A stretch of 64,000 bases of DNA from Kitasatospora arboriphila (lineage in GTDB: Bacteria > Actinomycetota > Actinomycetes > Mycobacteriales > Mycobacteriaceae). Below the pieces are notes generated by a model that saw nothing but the letters and a program-made list of their open reading frames with translations, was not told the DNA's origin and ran no database searches. Position 1 is the stretch's first letter. Each line of letters starts with the position of its first letter. This document shows, piece after piece, positions 41,283 to 51,183 of the stretch. The stretch is taken from positions 124,001 to 188,000 of the forward strand of contig NZ_JNYV01000002.1 of NCBI RefSeq assembly GCF_000717275.1, read 5' to 3'. The position numbers were made by a program, and so were the translations under genes.

Positions 41283-43986
41283 CTGCCACCGGCAAAACGG
41301 TGCCGGTGATGTAGGAAGCCTCGTCCGAGGCGAGGAAGCAGATCGCCGCGGCCTGCTCCTCGAGGGTTCCGTATCGCTTCAACAGCGACGACGAGAGTGT
41401 CTGGTCGATGTGCGCCTGGAACCACGCCCTCTCGGTGTCGCCGGCGGGTTCGGGAGTCCCACGGGAGATGCGCCGTGGCGGAGCCTCCGTCCCGCCAGGG
41501 GCGGTGGCGACCACTCGAATACCAGCGTCCGCATACTCCATCGCGAGCGAAGCGGTGATGGCGTTGATCCCGCCCTTGGCAGCCGAATACGGGATGCGAT
41601 GGACTCCGCGGGTCGCCGCGGAAGACACGTTGACGATGACTCCCCCGCCTCGGGACACCATGCCGGGCAACGCCGCTCGGCAGGTGTACAGCGTAGTCAG
41701 CAACGACCGGTCGATCTCGGCCCGGATCTCGGAGTCGGTGAACTCCGTGAATGGCTTGAAGTTGATGGCGCCACCGACGTTGTTGATCAGTACGTCCACT
41801 CGGCCGAATGCCGAGATCGATTGCTGGACAACAGTGTCCGCACCCTCCCAGTGTTCGAGGTCGGCCGTGACGGCACAGGCCGCAGCCCCGCCGGAGGAGA
41901 GTTCGTCGGCCAGCTCCTTCACCAGTTCGGATCGATCGGCCAGCACGAGTTTTCCGCCTTCCGCGCTGATTCGGCGGGCGGTGTGTTCGCCGATTCCCTG
42001 GGCGGCTCCGGTGACGACAACAACCTTTCCTGCGAACCGGCCCGGAGTGACGAACCGCGGCGTGCGCGCGGCAAGTGTGTCGGCCATCGCCCGGCGCATC
42101 GTCTGCTTGGACCGCTCGGCGTGGGCGATGATCAGAGACCGCGCTGCATCCCGGTCGCCGGCTTCGAACGCGGAGACGATGTCAATGTGGTCTTGGGCGC
42201 AGAGTGGGTGACACCATGTAGCATTTCGAAGCACCTCGGCCATCCGGCCTTTGACACCCAGTGCCTTGTAGGCCTGCAGCAAGTGCTCGTTCCCGGTCAG
42301 CGTGAACAGGTAGTCGTGAAAAGCGGCGTTGGTTTCGGTGTATTCCGACGCGTTGACGAAATGATCTCCCTCGACGTGCGGCAGGGTTGATTCCGCTAGT
42401 AGTCGATAGCCGGCCAACTGCCGGCTGTTCAACCGTCCCAATGTCACCTCGAGCGCGCCGAGCTCGAGCGCCCGCCGGGCCTCGAAGAGGGCGTCGGATT
42501 CATGAACGGCCGGGTGATCTTCCCCGATCTCATAACCCCCTGCGCCGACCGTGACAGTGGTGTCGGTCGGGCGCACGGCGCGGGGCGCCTCGGCCACCGT
42601 CGTCGACGCTGCCGTTGTGAGAGGTTCCGGGTAATCGGCAGCGAACATGACCTGGTCTGCGATACCTCGTGCTGCGGATTCCAAGATGCCGGAGTCCGTG
42701 TCGAGCGGTATCGACGACGTGGATCCGCCGGTGGCCGGCGGAACCATCAGTTGACCGGCGATGCGGCGCGCAGCACCCTCGTCGCTGTAAGCTCCAACCG
42801 GTTCGGGCCAGGGTTCCAGCGACACGGCCGGCATCATGACTTGGCCGGCCAGGGAACGGCCATCGGGCGCGACCAGCAGTTCCTCCAACAGCTCCGGCGT
42901 GGTGTCAACCGTTGTCGTCGGTTCGACTGCGTCGGCGCCCCCGGCCGGAACCGCGAGTGCGAACTTCTCGTAGTAGAACCCCGTCGGCTCGATACCCACT
43001 TCCTTCACGTGCTGGCGCACCGCTTCGACCATCGGTGGCGGTCCGCACAGATAGATGGCGACGTCACCGTCATAGAAATGGTGGGGTGCGAGCAGGCTGG
43101 TGACGTAGCCCTTGTTCGTTGCAGTGCTCGACTCGCCGGAAACGCAATGCTCCCAGGTGAATCCATCCAGATCGCCTACCAAGCTGTCGAGCTCGTCGCT
43201 CTCGACCATGTCGTCGTCGGTACTGACGCCGTAGATCAGGTGCGCCTTGCGGCGACTGCCCTCGGCACGCAACTTCCTCAGCATCGACAGAATCGGAGCA
43301 AGTCCGGTACCGCCGGCGAGCAGCAGAATCGGCCGGTCGCTTTCGCGCAAAAAGAACGAGCCATGGGGACCGGTGAACGTGAGCTCGTCACCAATCGCCG
43401 CCCGCTCGGTCAGGTAGTCCGACATCGCGCCCCCGGCATTGAGCTTCACCAGGAATGTGAGGCGACCATCATGAGGACCGTTGCTGAACGAGTACGAGCG
43501 GGTCACGTCCGTGCCCGGCACCGAGATGTTGACGTACTGGCCCGGGAGAAAAACCAATGCTGATCGGTTCTCGATCTCGAAGCCGAATCTGACGGTGGTC
43601 GGTGAGATCCTGTCCAACTCAACCAACCGGGCCGTGTACGTGGCCGCCTCGGTCTTCGCGATGGCCGAGGAGGCCGCGATCTGCAGTACGAGGTCAGAAC
43701 GCGGTTTCATGCTGCAGGGCAATGCGTATCCCTCGGCGGCCTCGTCGTCCGAGAGCGCGTCAGAGATGTAGGTACCGCCGTCGTAGTCCCCGGACTCACA
43801 CAACGCCTTACATGTTCCGCAGGCGCCGTCACGGCAGTCCAGCGGGATGTTGATCCGCTGTCGATACGACGCGTCGGCAACCGTCTGGTCTTCGCGGCAC
43901 GTGATGAAACGTGTGACGCCGTCTTCGAACGACAGCGCGACCTGATGGCCCGTTGCCGCCGGGGCGGTCTCCTGCATGCTTGTCAT
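41266..43986 (-). CDS. benC: BenC reductase - FCD domain - BenD dehydrogenase fusion, 906 aa
   Basis: One uninterrupted protein with four parts. Residues 14-105: plant-type 2Fe-2S ferredoxin, Cys51, Cys56, Cys59 and Cys91. Residues 115-345: FAD/NADH reductase (RSYSFSN, LAGGTGLAP, YLCGPPPMVE), as in benzoate dioxygenase reductase BenC. Residues 346-492: a Pro/Thr-rich linker with three repeats of R-x-(I/L)-A-(G/D)-Q-(V/L)-M at 377, 408 and 440. Residues 494-640: an FCD domain as in GntR regulators, with putative metal ligands Asn553, His557, His600 and His622. Residues 648-906: an SDR like BenD ([22 protein letters not shown] at 800-804). It would feed electrons to BenAB and oxidise the diol product to catechol. 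It starts 9 bases after benB. Confidence 0.9.
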   Translation of the reverse strand: MTSMQETAPAATGHQVALSFEDGVTRFITCREDQTVADASYRQRINIPLDCRDGACGTCKALCESGDYDGGTYISDALSDDEAAEGYALPCSMKPRSDLVLQIAASSAIAKTEAATYTARLVELDRISPTTVRFGFEIENRSALVFLPGQYVNISVPGTDVTRSYSFSNGPHDGRLTFLVKLNAGGAMSDYLTERAAIGDELTFTGPHGSFFLRESDRPILLLAGGTGLAPILSMLRKLRAEGSRRKAHLIYGVSTDDDMVESDELDSLVGDLDGFTWEHCVSGESSTATNKGYVTSLLAPHHFYDGDVAIYLCGPPPMVEAVRQHVKEVGIEPTGFYYEKFALAVPAGGADAVEPTTTVDTTPELLEELLVAPDGRSLAGQVMMPAVSLEPWPEPVGAYSDEGAARRIAGQLMVPPATGGSTSSIPLDTDSGILESAARGIADQVMFAADYPEPLTTAASTTVAEAPRAVRPTDTTVTVGAGGYEIGEDHPAVHESDALFEARRALELGALEVTLGRLNSRQLAGYRLLAESTLPHVEGDHFVNASEYTETNAAFHDYLFTLTGNEHLLQAYKALGVKGRMAEVLRNATWCHPLCAQDHIDIVSAFEAGDRDAARSLIIAHAERSKQTMRRAMADTLAARTPRFVTPGRFAGKVVVVTGAAQGIGEHTARRISAEGGKLVLADRSELVKELADELSSGGAAACAVTADLEHWEGADTVVQQSISAFGRVDVLINNVGGAINFKPFTEFTDSEIRAEIDRSLLTTLYTCRAALPGMVSRGGGVIVNVSSAATRGVHRIPYSAAKGGINAITASLAMEYADAGIRVVATAPGGTEAPPRRISRGTPEPAGDTERAWFQAHIDQTLSSSLLKRYGTLEEQAAAICFLASDEASYITGTVLPVAGGDLG

Positions 43987-43995
43987 GAAGAACTC

Positions 43996-44511
43996 TCAGA
44001 AGTGGTAGATGTCCACGACATGGTGGATGTAGTCATTTTTCAGCACCACGGTCTTGCGGCGGATCAGTGGTTGAGCGCCGGAGAAGTCGATCGTGTAGAA
44101 GGAGGTCCCGTAATACGGGTCCACCGTCTTGTACCGGAAATACATTGTGTGCCAGTTGAACCGGACATCAACGATATCTCCGCGCCGCTCGATCACCTCG
44201 ACGTTGCTGATGTTGTGACTCGTCCGCGGTTCGGGGAGTGAGGTTGCCGACGACCGTTCGGTCCGGATACGAAAGACCCGATCCTCCAGGCCACCCTTGT
44301 TGCCGTAGTAGATCAGCGAGATGTCGCGTTGCGGATCCTCGACCAGCAGGTCGTTGTCGTCCCATGACGGCATCCAGTACACGACGTCGTCGGCGTAGCA
44401 CTCCAGCCACCTCTCAAACTCACGATCATCGAGGTAGCGCGCCTCGCGGTACAAGAACTGTTCGATCGCGTTGTGGGTGATGAGTGTGTTGCTTTTCTGT
44501 GTGGTCGTCAT
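43996..44511 (-). CDS. benB: Benzoate 1,2-dioxygenase small (beta) subunit, 171 aa
   Basis: Ring-hydroxylating dioxygenase beta subunit, NTF2-like fold: EQFLYREARYLDDREFERWLECYADDVVYWMPSW is the family hallmark, and SHNISNVEVIERR and DIYHF at the C-terminus match BenB/XylY. It has no cofactor and builds the alpha3beta3 hexamer with BenA. It lies 2 bases below benA and 9 bases above the reductase fusion, in one operon. Length is typical. Confidence 0.95.
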   Translation of the reverse strand: MTTTQKSNTLITHNAIEQFLYREARYLDDREFERWLECYADDVVYWMPSWDDNDLLVEDPQRDISLIYYGNKGGLEDRVFRIRTERSSATSLPEPRTSHNISNVEVIERRGDIVDVRFNWHTMYFRYKTVDPYYGTSFYTIDFSGAQPLIRRKTVVLKNDYIHHVVDIYHF

Positions 44512-44513
44512 GA

Positions 44514-45932
44514 TCAGCCCTTCGACGCCGTGGTTGCCGTGTCGGTCTGCCCCAGGCCGTCCTCACCATTAAGACGCTCGGCTGCCAGTGCTGTGCGCAT
44601 GGCGGCCAGCCAATACCCGTGCTGAACGGGATAGAGTCCCTCATCCTCGTTCTTCATCCCCGCCGAGATGACACCGTCCATCTCCAGCGACTTCGCCACG
44701 GGGTCGGGTCCCGTCAGCCAGTGCTCGGCGCCTCGGCTCATGTCGTTCCACGGGGCAGCTTCGGCACGGAACGTGAGCTGGCAGGAGCGGAACTCTTCGA
44801 GATCGTCTGGAGTCGCCATGCCCGAGGCGTTGAAGAAGTCCTCGTACTGCCGGATGCGGTGCGAACGGGCCTCGGCGCTCTCGCCCTTCGGCGCGATGCA
44901 ATAGATCGTGACTTCTGTCTTGTCCGGGGCAATGGGCCGGAAATGGCGTATCTGGGTGGAGAACTGGTCCATCAGATACACGTTCGGGTACAGGCAGAGG
45001 TTGCGTGACCCCTTGACCATGAACTCGCCTTTGGCGTCGCCGAACTTCTCCTTCAGCTCGTCCATCTTGTCCCAGAGGGGACGGTCCTGGGGGTTGGCCG
45101 CCCACGTCCACAGGCACAGGTGGCCGTTCGGATACGACCAGTACCCGCCGCCCGACTTACCCCATCCCCCGGCGTCGAGCGCTTTGGTGTCGTTTTTAGA
45201 CTCGCCCGTACTGCGGCGTGAGGTGGTCGCAGCATAGTTCCAATGGGTGGCGGTGACGTGATAACCGTCAGCCCCGTTCTCTGCCTGAACCTTCCAGTTG
45301 CCGTCGTATGTGTAGGTCGAAGAGCCTCGCAGTACCTCAAGCCCCTCGGGGGATTGATCGACCAGCATGTCGATCACTTTCGTGGTGTCACCCAGGTGCT
45401 CGTCCAGTGGCAGCACGTCATCGTTCAGGCTGCCGAACAAGAACCCGCGGTAACTCTCGAAGCGGGCCACCTTAGTCATGTTGTGTGAGCCGTTGACATT
45501 GAATGTGTCCGGATAGCCAGCATCATCGGGATCCTTGACTTTCAGCAGGGTGCCGTCGTTGCGGAATGTCCATCCGTGGAAGGGACACGTCAACGTCATC
45601 CGGTTGTCGGTCTTGCGGCGACACACCATCGCCCCGCGGTGGGCGCACGCATTCACGAGGCAATGGAGCTCGCCCTCTTTGTCACGCGTGATCACGACTG
45701 GCTGCCGGCCGATGTAGGTCGTGAAGTAATCACCAGGATTGGCAAGCTGACTCTCGTGGGCCAGATAGATCCAGTTGCCTTCGAAGATGTGCTTCATCTC
45801 CAACTCGAAGACATCCTCATCGGTGAAGATCCGCCGGTTGGTGCGGAACGTTCCGGACTCGTGGTCGTCGACCACCGCGTCGGAGAGAACGGCATCGAGC
45901 CGGCTCAGTTTGTCAGTTGTCGGTGCGCTCAT
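44514..45932 (-). CDS. benA: Benzoate 1,2-dioxygenase large (alpha) subunit, 472 aa
   Basis: Rieske dioxygenase alpha subunit. The 2Fe-2S Rieske site is Cys96-x-His98 (NACAHRG) and Cys116-x2-His119 (TCPFHGW). The mononuclear iron site is in [16 protein letters not shown] (Asp, His, His). The overall run, including [16 protein letters not shown], matches BenA/XylX. It adds both atoms of O2 to benzoate to give the cis-diol carboxylate. I start at ATG 45932, which follows GGAGGCAATTG; the frame is open 13 codons further with no ribosome site. It heads the ben operon, divergent from a LysR gene with an inverted repeat in the gap. Confidence 0.96.
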   Translation of the reverse strand: MSAPTTDKLSRLDAVLSDAVVDDHESGTFRTNRRIFTDEDVFELEMKHIFEGNWIYLAHESQLANPGDYFTTYIGRQPVVITRDKEGELHCLVNACAHRGAMVCRRKTDNRMTLTCPFHGWTFRNDGTLLKVKDPDDAGYPDTFNVNGSHNMTKVARFESYRGFLFGSLNDDVLPLDEHLGDTTKVIDMLVDQSPEGLEVLRGSSTYTYDGNWKVQAENGADGYHVTATHWNYAATTSRRSTGESKNDTKALDAGGWGKSGGGYWSYPNGHLCLWTWAANPQDRPLWDKMDELKEKFGDAKGEFMVKGSRNLCLYPNVYLMDQFSTQIRHFRPIAPDKTEVTIYCIAPKGESAEARSHRIRQYEDFFNASGMATPDDLEEFRSCQLTFRAEAAPWNDMSRGAEHWLTGPDPVAKSLEMDGVISAGMKNEDEGLYPVQHGYWLAAMRTALAAERLNGEDGLGQTDTATTASKG

Positions 45933-46021
45933 CAATTGCCTCCAGAAAGCGGGTTGAGGCCACTGTGACATTGAGTGTCGCGGGTCACACTAGGCAAAAT
46001 GCTAGACACCACCAAGGCGGG

Positions 46022-46046
46022 TATTAATCGATTTGCGCGATCAATA
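46022..46046. promoter_or_regulatory. 25-bp inverted repeat between benA and LysR
   Basis: TATTAATCG and CGATCAATA (8 of 9 pairing) flank 7 bases in the 227-base divergent promoter region. It is 90 bases from benA and 114 from LysR, a suitable place for an activator site serving both. Confidence 0.6.
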
Positions 46047-46159
46047 GCGCGCATTTGTGTCCTTGTCTTCGATGGATGGCGAACTTAACGTAGATGGAGT
46101 AGTGGCGCCTGTCACACTCCGCCCGATCGACCAACGAGACAGCGAGACAACGAGGACAC

Positions 46160-47068
46160 ATGGAGCTACGTCACCTGCGTTACTTCGCTGCGGTCGCCGA
46201 CACCTGCCACTTCGGTCAGGCCGCGGAGCAACTCCACGTGGCTCAACCTGCGTTGTCACACGCGATCCGTCAGCTCGAGGCCGAGTTGGATGTCACCCTG
46301 TTCCACCGCACCACGCGGCAGGTATCACTGACGCCGGCAGGCGTATTTCTTCAAGCTGAAGCTGCCCGCCTTCTCGACAGCGCCGCTGACGCAGTTCGCG
46401 GAGTCCGGCGGATAGCCGGTGGTCGCAGCGGCCTGCTCCGCCTCGGCCTGACCGGGACGGCGGCGTTCTCGCATCTGCCCCAGATCGCCCAACTCGTCAA
46501 ACGCGAGATGCCGGATCTGGCTCTGGAAATCCAGGCCGATGTGCTGACTCCGGCCCAATGCGAGAGCCTTCGCACAGGCGCTCTCGACCTCGGGGTCCTG
46601 CGTCCACCCACGGTCGGCGATGAGATCGAGTACCGAATACTCGCCTCTGAGTCGCTGCTGCTGGCCCTGCCGGTGGACCACCGGCTCGCCGACGAGGCCG
46701 CCGTGTCCATGGCGGACCTTCGATCCGAGTCCTTCGTCGCGTATGACAACTCCGACTCCGCTGTGAACGAGGCTGTTTCGCGTAGCTGTCGGCTGGCCGG
46801 TTTCGCTCCGCGCCGCGAACACTTCGCGCCCGGCACGGCAGTATTGCTAGCGCTGGTCGCTGCCGGCCTCGGAGTGGCAGTGGTTCCGGAATCGGTTCGA
46901 GCGCTTAATCTCAACGGAGTTGTCTTCCGAGACTTGTTCGACGCGCAGACGGTCGAGCTGGCTCTCGCGTGGCGATCCGGAGAGGTCAACCCTCTGGTGC
47001 AGTCGGTGATCGCGTTGCTCGAAACCTCCCTCACAACCACCGGCCCGGTTTCCGCCCGACGCCTATGA
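46160..47068 (+). CDS. LysR-family regulator (CatR/BenM-like), 302 aa
   Basis: MELRHLRYFAAVADTCHFGQAAEQLHVAQPALSHAIRQLE (core HFGQAAEQLHVAQPALS) is the LysR helix-turn-helix of the CatR/CatM/BenM branch, whose members sense benzoate or cis,cis-muconate. The effector domain contains LRLGLTGTAAFSHLPQI. It diverges from benA and is followed in the same direction by the aldehyde and alcohol dehydrogenases and catA, so it can serve both arms. Length is typical. Confidence 0.93.
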   Translation: MELRHLRYFAAVADTCHFGQAAEQLHVAQPALSHAIRQLEAELDVTLFHRTTRQVSLTPAGVFLQAEAARLLDSAADAVRGVRRIAGGRSGLLRLGLTGTAAFSHLPQIAQLVKREMPDLALEIQADVLTPAQCESLRTGALDLGVLRPPTVGDEIEYRILASESLLLALPVDHRLADEAAVSMADLRSESFVAYDNSDSAVNEAVSRSCRLAGFAPRREHFAPGTAVLLALVAAGLGVAVVPESVRALNLNGVVFRDLFDAQTVELALAWRSGEVNPLVQSVIALLETSLTTTGPVSARRL

Positions 47069-47130
47069 ACTAACGCCTACAAACGCCCCCCATACAGTCA
47101 CACCGATCTCCCACCGAGAGGCAAGACACC

Positions 47131-48597
47131 ATGAGCACCGCAACTTCACCGGATTCAATCACCGCCCACAATCGCTTGTACTTCGACGGTCGATGGAACG
47201 AGCCGTCCGGCGATGGTCGCATTACTGTCGTATCTCCCAACACATCTCAGGTCATCGGTGTGGTTCCCGACGGCGCTCCCGCCGACATCGATGCGGCCGT
47301 GAATGCAGCTCGCCGCGCATTCGACAATCCGAGTGTGTGGTCAGGTATCGAGCCTGCCGAACGCGCACAACACCTGCTCCGCTTCGCCGATCAGATCGAT
47401 TCCCGTAAAGACGAGTTCGCCACCCTGGTGTCGTCGCAGAACGGTATGCCGATTGCGGTTGCCGGACAACTGGAGGCTGTGTATCCAGCAACTCTGCTGC
47501 GCTACTACGCGGGCCTGATCAACGCTCAGACCGAGGACGTACGCGAAGGAATGTTCGGTGGCACAGTCGAGGTGCAGCGCGTGCCGGTCGGTGTGGTCGG
47601 CGCCATCGTGCCATGGAATTTCCCGCAGACGCTCGCGGCGTTCAAGTACGCGCCCGCCCTAGCTGCCGGTTGCACGATTGTCATCAAGCCCTCACCGGAG
47701 ACCGTGCTCGATGCCTTCTTGCTGGCCGAAGCCGCCGATGCAGCCGGACTGCCACCAGGAGTCATCAACATCGTCCCCGGCGGTCGTGAGACCGGCGCCC
47801 ACCTCGTCTCTCATCCGGGAATCGACAAGGTTGCGTTCACCGGATCGACTGCGGCGGGCATGTCAATCGCGGAGACCTGCGGGCGTCTGCTGCGACCTGT
47901 CACCCTCGAACTCGGTGGCAAGTCGGCGACCATCGTCCTCGACGATGCCGAGCTCGACCTCGCCGCCATCGGTAACGACCTGTTCGTCGCGACGCTCGCC
48001 AACAACGGCCAGACCTGCTTTCTGGGTACCCGTGTGCTGGCGCCGCGCTCACGGTACGGCGAAGTGGTAGATGTGCTCACCGCGTTCGCCGACTCGATGG
48101 CAATCGGCGATTCTCTCTCCGCAACAACACAAATCGGGCCGATGGCAAGCGAGCGGCACCGTGATCGCGTCGAGGGTTACATCGCGAAGGGGCGGAGCGA
48201 AGGCGGCAGGGTGACGACTGGGGGAAGTCGCCCCGTTGGCCTCGACAACGGCTGGTTCTTGCAGCCGACCGTATTCGCCGACGTGGACAACACGGCTACC
48301 GTGTCCCGCGAAGAAATATTCGGCCCGGTTCTTTCGGTCATCGCATACGAGAACGACGATGATGCCATCGCAATCGCCAATGACTCGGACTTCGGGCTGG
48401 GCGGAACGGTGTGGAGCACCGATCCACAACGAGCACTCTCCGTCGCCCGCCGGGTTCATACCGGAACCATCGGGCTGAACCGCTACATCCCAGATCCCGC
48501 TGCCCCCTTCGGCGGTATCAAGAGCAGCGGAATGGGTCGAGAACTCGGCCCAGAAGGACTCGCGGCCTACCAGAACCTGAAGTCCATCTATCGCTAG
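47131..48597 (+). CDS. Aldehyde dehydrogenase, probable benzaldehyde dehydrogenase, 488 aa
   Basis: NAD-dependent ALDH: AIVPWNFPQTLAAFKYAPALAAGCTIVIKPS, catalytic Glu in LELGGKSATIVLDD, catalytic Cys in NNGQTCFLGTRVLAP, and EEIFGPVLSVI. Length and the Phe/Gln around the Cys fit aromatic or general aldehyde dehydrogenases. It follows the LysR gene and precedes an NDMA-type alcohol dehydrogenase, so the pair converts an alcohol to an acid. Because benABC-D and catA are neighbours, benzaldehyde to benzoate is the most economical assignment. Confidence 0.87.
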   Translation: MSTATSPDSITAHNRLYFDGRWNEPSGDGRITVVSPNTSQVIGVVPDGAPADIDAAVNAARRAFDNPSVWSGIEPAERAQHLLRFADQIDSRKDEFATLVSSQNGMPIAVAGQLEAVYPATLLRYYAGLINAQTEDVREGMFGGTVEVQRVPVGVVGAIVPWNFPQTLAAFKYAPALAAGCTIVIKPSPETVLDAFLLAEAADAAGLPPGVINIVPGGRETGAHLVSHPGIDKVAFTGSTAAGMSIAETCGRLLRPVTLELGGKSATIVLDDAELDLAAIGNDLFVATLANNGQTCFLGTRVLAPRSRYGEVVDVLTAFADSMAIGDSLSATTQIGPMASERHRDRVEGYIAKGRSEGGRVTTGGSRPVGLDNGWFLQPTVFADVDNTATVSREEIFGPVLSVIAYENDDDAIAIANDSDFGLGGTVWSTDPQRALSVARRVHTGTIGLNRYIPDPAAPFGGIKSSGMGRELGPEGLAAYQNLKSIYR

Positions 48598-48634
48598 GCC
48601 ACGGCCCACGAGCCGGATACGCAAGGAGAGCAAT

Positions 48635-49747
48635 ATGAAAACCAAAGCCGCAGTTCTGATGGGTGCGGGTAAGCCCTTCGAAGTCATGGAACTCGACCTC
48701 GACGGCCCCAAAGCAGGCGAAGTGCTGATCAAGTACACCGCCGCGGGCCTCTGCCATTCAGACCTCCACCTCACCGACGGAGACCTCCCCCCGCGCTATC
48801 CCATGGTCGGCGGTCACGAGGGGTCCGGCATCATCGAAGACATCGGCCCGGGCGTGACGAAGGTGAAACCCGGCGACCATGTGGTGTGCAGCTTCATTCC
48901 CAATTGCGGCACCTGTCGGTACTGTTCAACCGGTCGGTCCTCGCTGTGCGACATGGGCGCAACAATCCTCGAAGGAATGCTCCCGGACGGGACTTTCCGC
49001 TTCCACGGCGACGGCAAAGACTTCGGCGGAATGTGCATGCTGGGAACCTTCTCCGAGCGCGCCACCATATCGCAGCACTCGGTGGTCAGAATCGATGACT
49101 GGCTGCCGCTGGATAAGGCAGTCCTGGTCGGCTGCGGTGTGCCCACAGGATGGGGATCAGCTGTCTACAGCGGGAACGTACGCGCGGGTGACACCGTCGT
49201 CGTCTACGGAATCGGTGGCATCGGCATCAATTCTGTACAAGGTGCGGTCCACGCGGGCGCGAAGTACGTCGTTGTGGTGGACCCAATTGCCATGAAACGT
49301 GACGCCGCCGTCAAATTCGGTGCCACACATGCTTTCTCCGACGCAGACGAAGCAGCCGCTAAGATTTCCGAGCTAACATGGGGACAAGGCGCGGACACCG
49401 CGATCGTCACCGTGGGCACTGTTGATGAAGCCGTCGTGTCTTCGGCGATCGGCGCGGTCGGCAAGGGCGGAACAGTCGTCCTCACCGGACTGTCGAACCC
49501 AGAGAAGTTCACCGTGCACTGGCCCGGAATCGACCTCACCCTCAACGAGAAAACCATCAGGGGAAGTCTTTTCGGATCGGCGAACCCACAGTACGACATC
49601 GTCCGACTTCTGCGGCTCTATGATGCCGGCCAGCTCAAACTCGATGAACTGGTCACCACTACCTACACCCTTGAACAGGTCAATGAGGGCTATCAAGATC
49701 TACGCGATGGCAAGAACATTCGCGGCGTCATCCTCCATGACGCATGA
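48635..49747 (+). CDS. NDMA-dependent (nicotinoprotein) zinc alcohol dehydrogenase, 370 aa
   Basis: Zinc medium-chain alcohol dehydrogenase: AAGLCHSDLHLTDGDLPPRYPMVGGHEGSG (catalytic zinc), CSFIPNCGTCRYCSTGRSSLCDMGATILEGMLPDGTFRF (structural zinc cysteines and the family-specific insert), and GIGGIGINSVQGA. The DG(T)FRF(H) insert is the mark of the NDMA-dependent family, in which NAD is tightly bound and electrons leave through mycofactocin. It would oxidise a primary alcohol such as benzyl alcohol without free NAD. It requires mycofactocin genes elsewhere in the genome. Position between the ALDH and catA supports a benzyl-alcohol role. Confidence 0.9.
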   Translation: MKTKAAVLMGAGKPFEVMELDLDGPKAGEVLIKYTAAGLCHSDLHLTDGDLPPRYPMVGGHEGSGIIEDIGPGVTKVKPGDHVVCSFIPNCGTCRYCSTGRSSLCDMGATILEGMLPDGTFRFHGDGKDFGGMCMLGTFSERATISQHSVVRIDDWLPLDKAVLVGCGVPTGWGSAVYSGNVRAGDTVVVYGIGGIGINSVQGAVHAGAKYVVVVDPIAMKRDAAVKFGATHAFSDADEAAAKISELTWGQGADTAIVTVGTVDEAVVSSAIGAVGKGGTVVLTGLSNPEKFTVHWPGIDLTLNEKTIRGSLFGSANPQYDIVRLLRLYDAGQLKLDELVTTTYTLEQVNEGYQDLRDGKNIRGVILHDA

Positions 49748-49775
49748 GCATGTCCCGACAATCCCCGTGCGATGA

Positions 49776-50693
<918 letters not shown>

Positions 50694-50700
50694 GCTTCCG

Positions 50701-51108
50701 TGCCCGACCTGAAAATCGTCGGAGTGGACACACGAATCTGATAGCGCGCGAGTTCGTGCGATGGGTAGAGCCATGGACACGATGCCACCCACGGATGCCG
50801 CGTACGCGGGCTGTCCAATCTGACCGTCGAAGCGGCAACTGATGCCGTGTTGACGATGACGTCGCGCTCGCCACTCTCGGTGGTGGAGATGCGTTCGGCA
50901 GCAAGACGGATGACGTTTGAAGGTGCCGAACAGATTGATTTCAACGACTCGCTCGAAGTCGTCGAGGTCCAACGGACCGCTACGGCCCAGCACCTTTCCG
51001 GAGGGGGGTGAATGCCGACGGGAGCGCGGGCCGAGCAGTGCCTGCGTCGTCGCAAGGCCAAGGCCGGAGGCGCCTCCCGTGACGAGCTAGCGTGTTGTGG
51101 ATTTTCAT
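50701..51108 (-). pseudogene. Decayed SDR gene (HSD10/FabG-like) with internal deletions and frameshifts
   Basis: Reading from ATG 51108 in shifting frames gives MKIHNTLA, then VTGGASGLGLATTQALL (cofactor motif), then a jump of about 60 missing residues to GKVLGRSGPLDLDDFERVVEINLFGTF (read in two parts), VIRLAAERISTTESGERDVI with VNTASVAA, and DGQIGQPAYAASVGGIVSMALPIAR, ending near ELARYQIRV. Order and content match an HSD10-type 3-hydroxyacyl-CoA dehydrogenase. The catalytic YxxxK has become YAASV, and at least three frameshifts plus loss of the C-terminus are visible. It is non-functional. A long opposite-frame reading across catA here is a shadow. Confidence 0.82.
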
Positions 51109-51140
51109 GGTCCTGCTTCTTTCTGTAGTCAAGTGCTGCT

Positions 51141-51170
51141 TGTTCGGCGCTTCCGAACAGCGGTGTTCCG
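51141..51170. promoter_or_regulatory. Three alternating half-sites before the XRE-TetR gene
   Basis: TGTTCGG (51141), CCGAACA (51153) and TGTTCCG (51164) form two overlapping dyads: a perfect 7-bp pair around CGCTT and a nearly perfect pair around GCGG. It ends 13 bases before the ATG, suggesting autorepression. Confidence 0.72.
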
Positions 51171-51183
51171 TTAGGCTGAACAG

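Noticed and set aside
42502..43563. 353-codon plus-strand open frame opposite the BenC fusion
   Set aside because: Arg/Gly/Val-rich shadow frame; the minus strand encodes clear ferredoxin and reductase motifs here.
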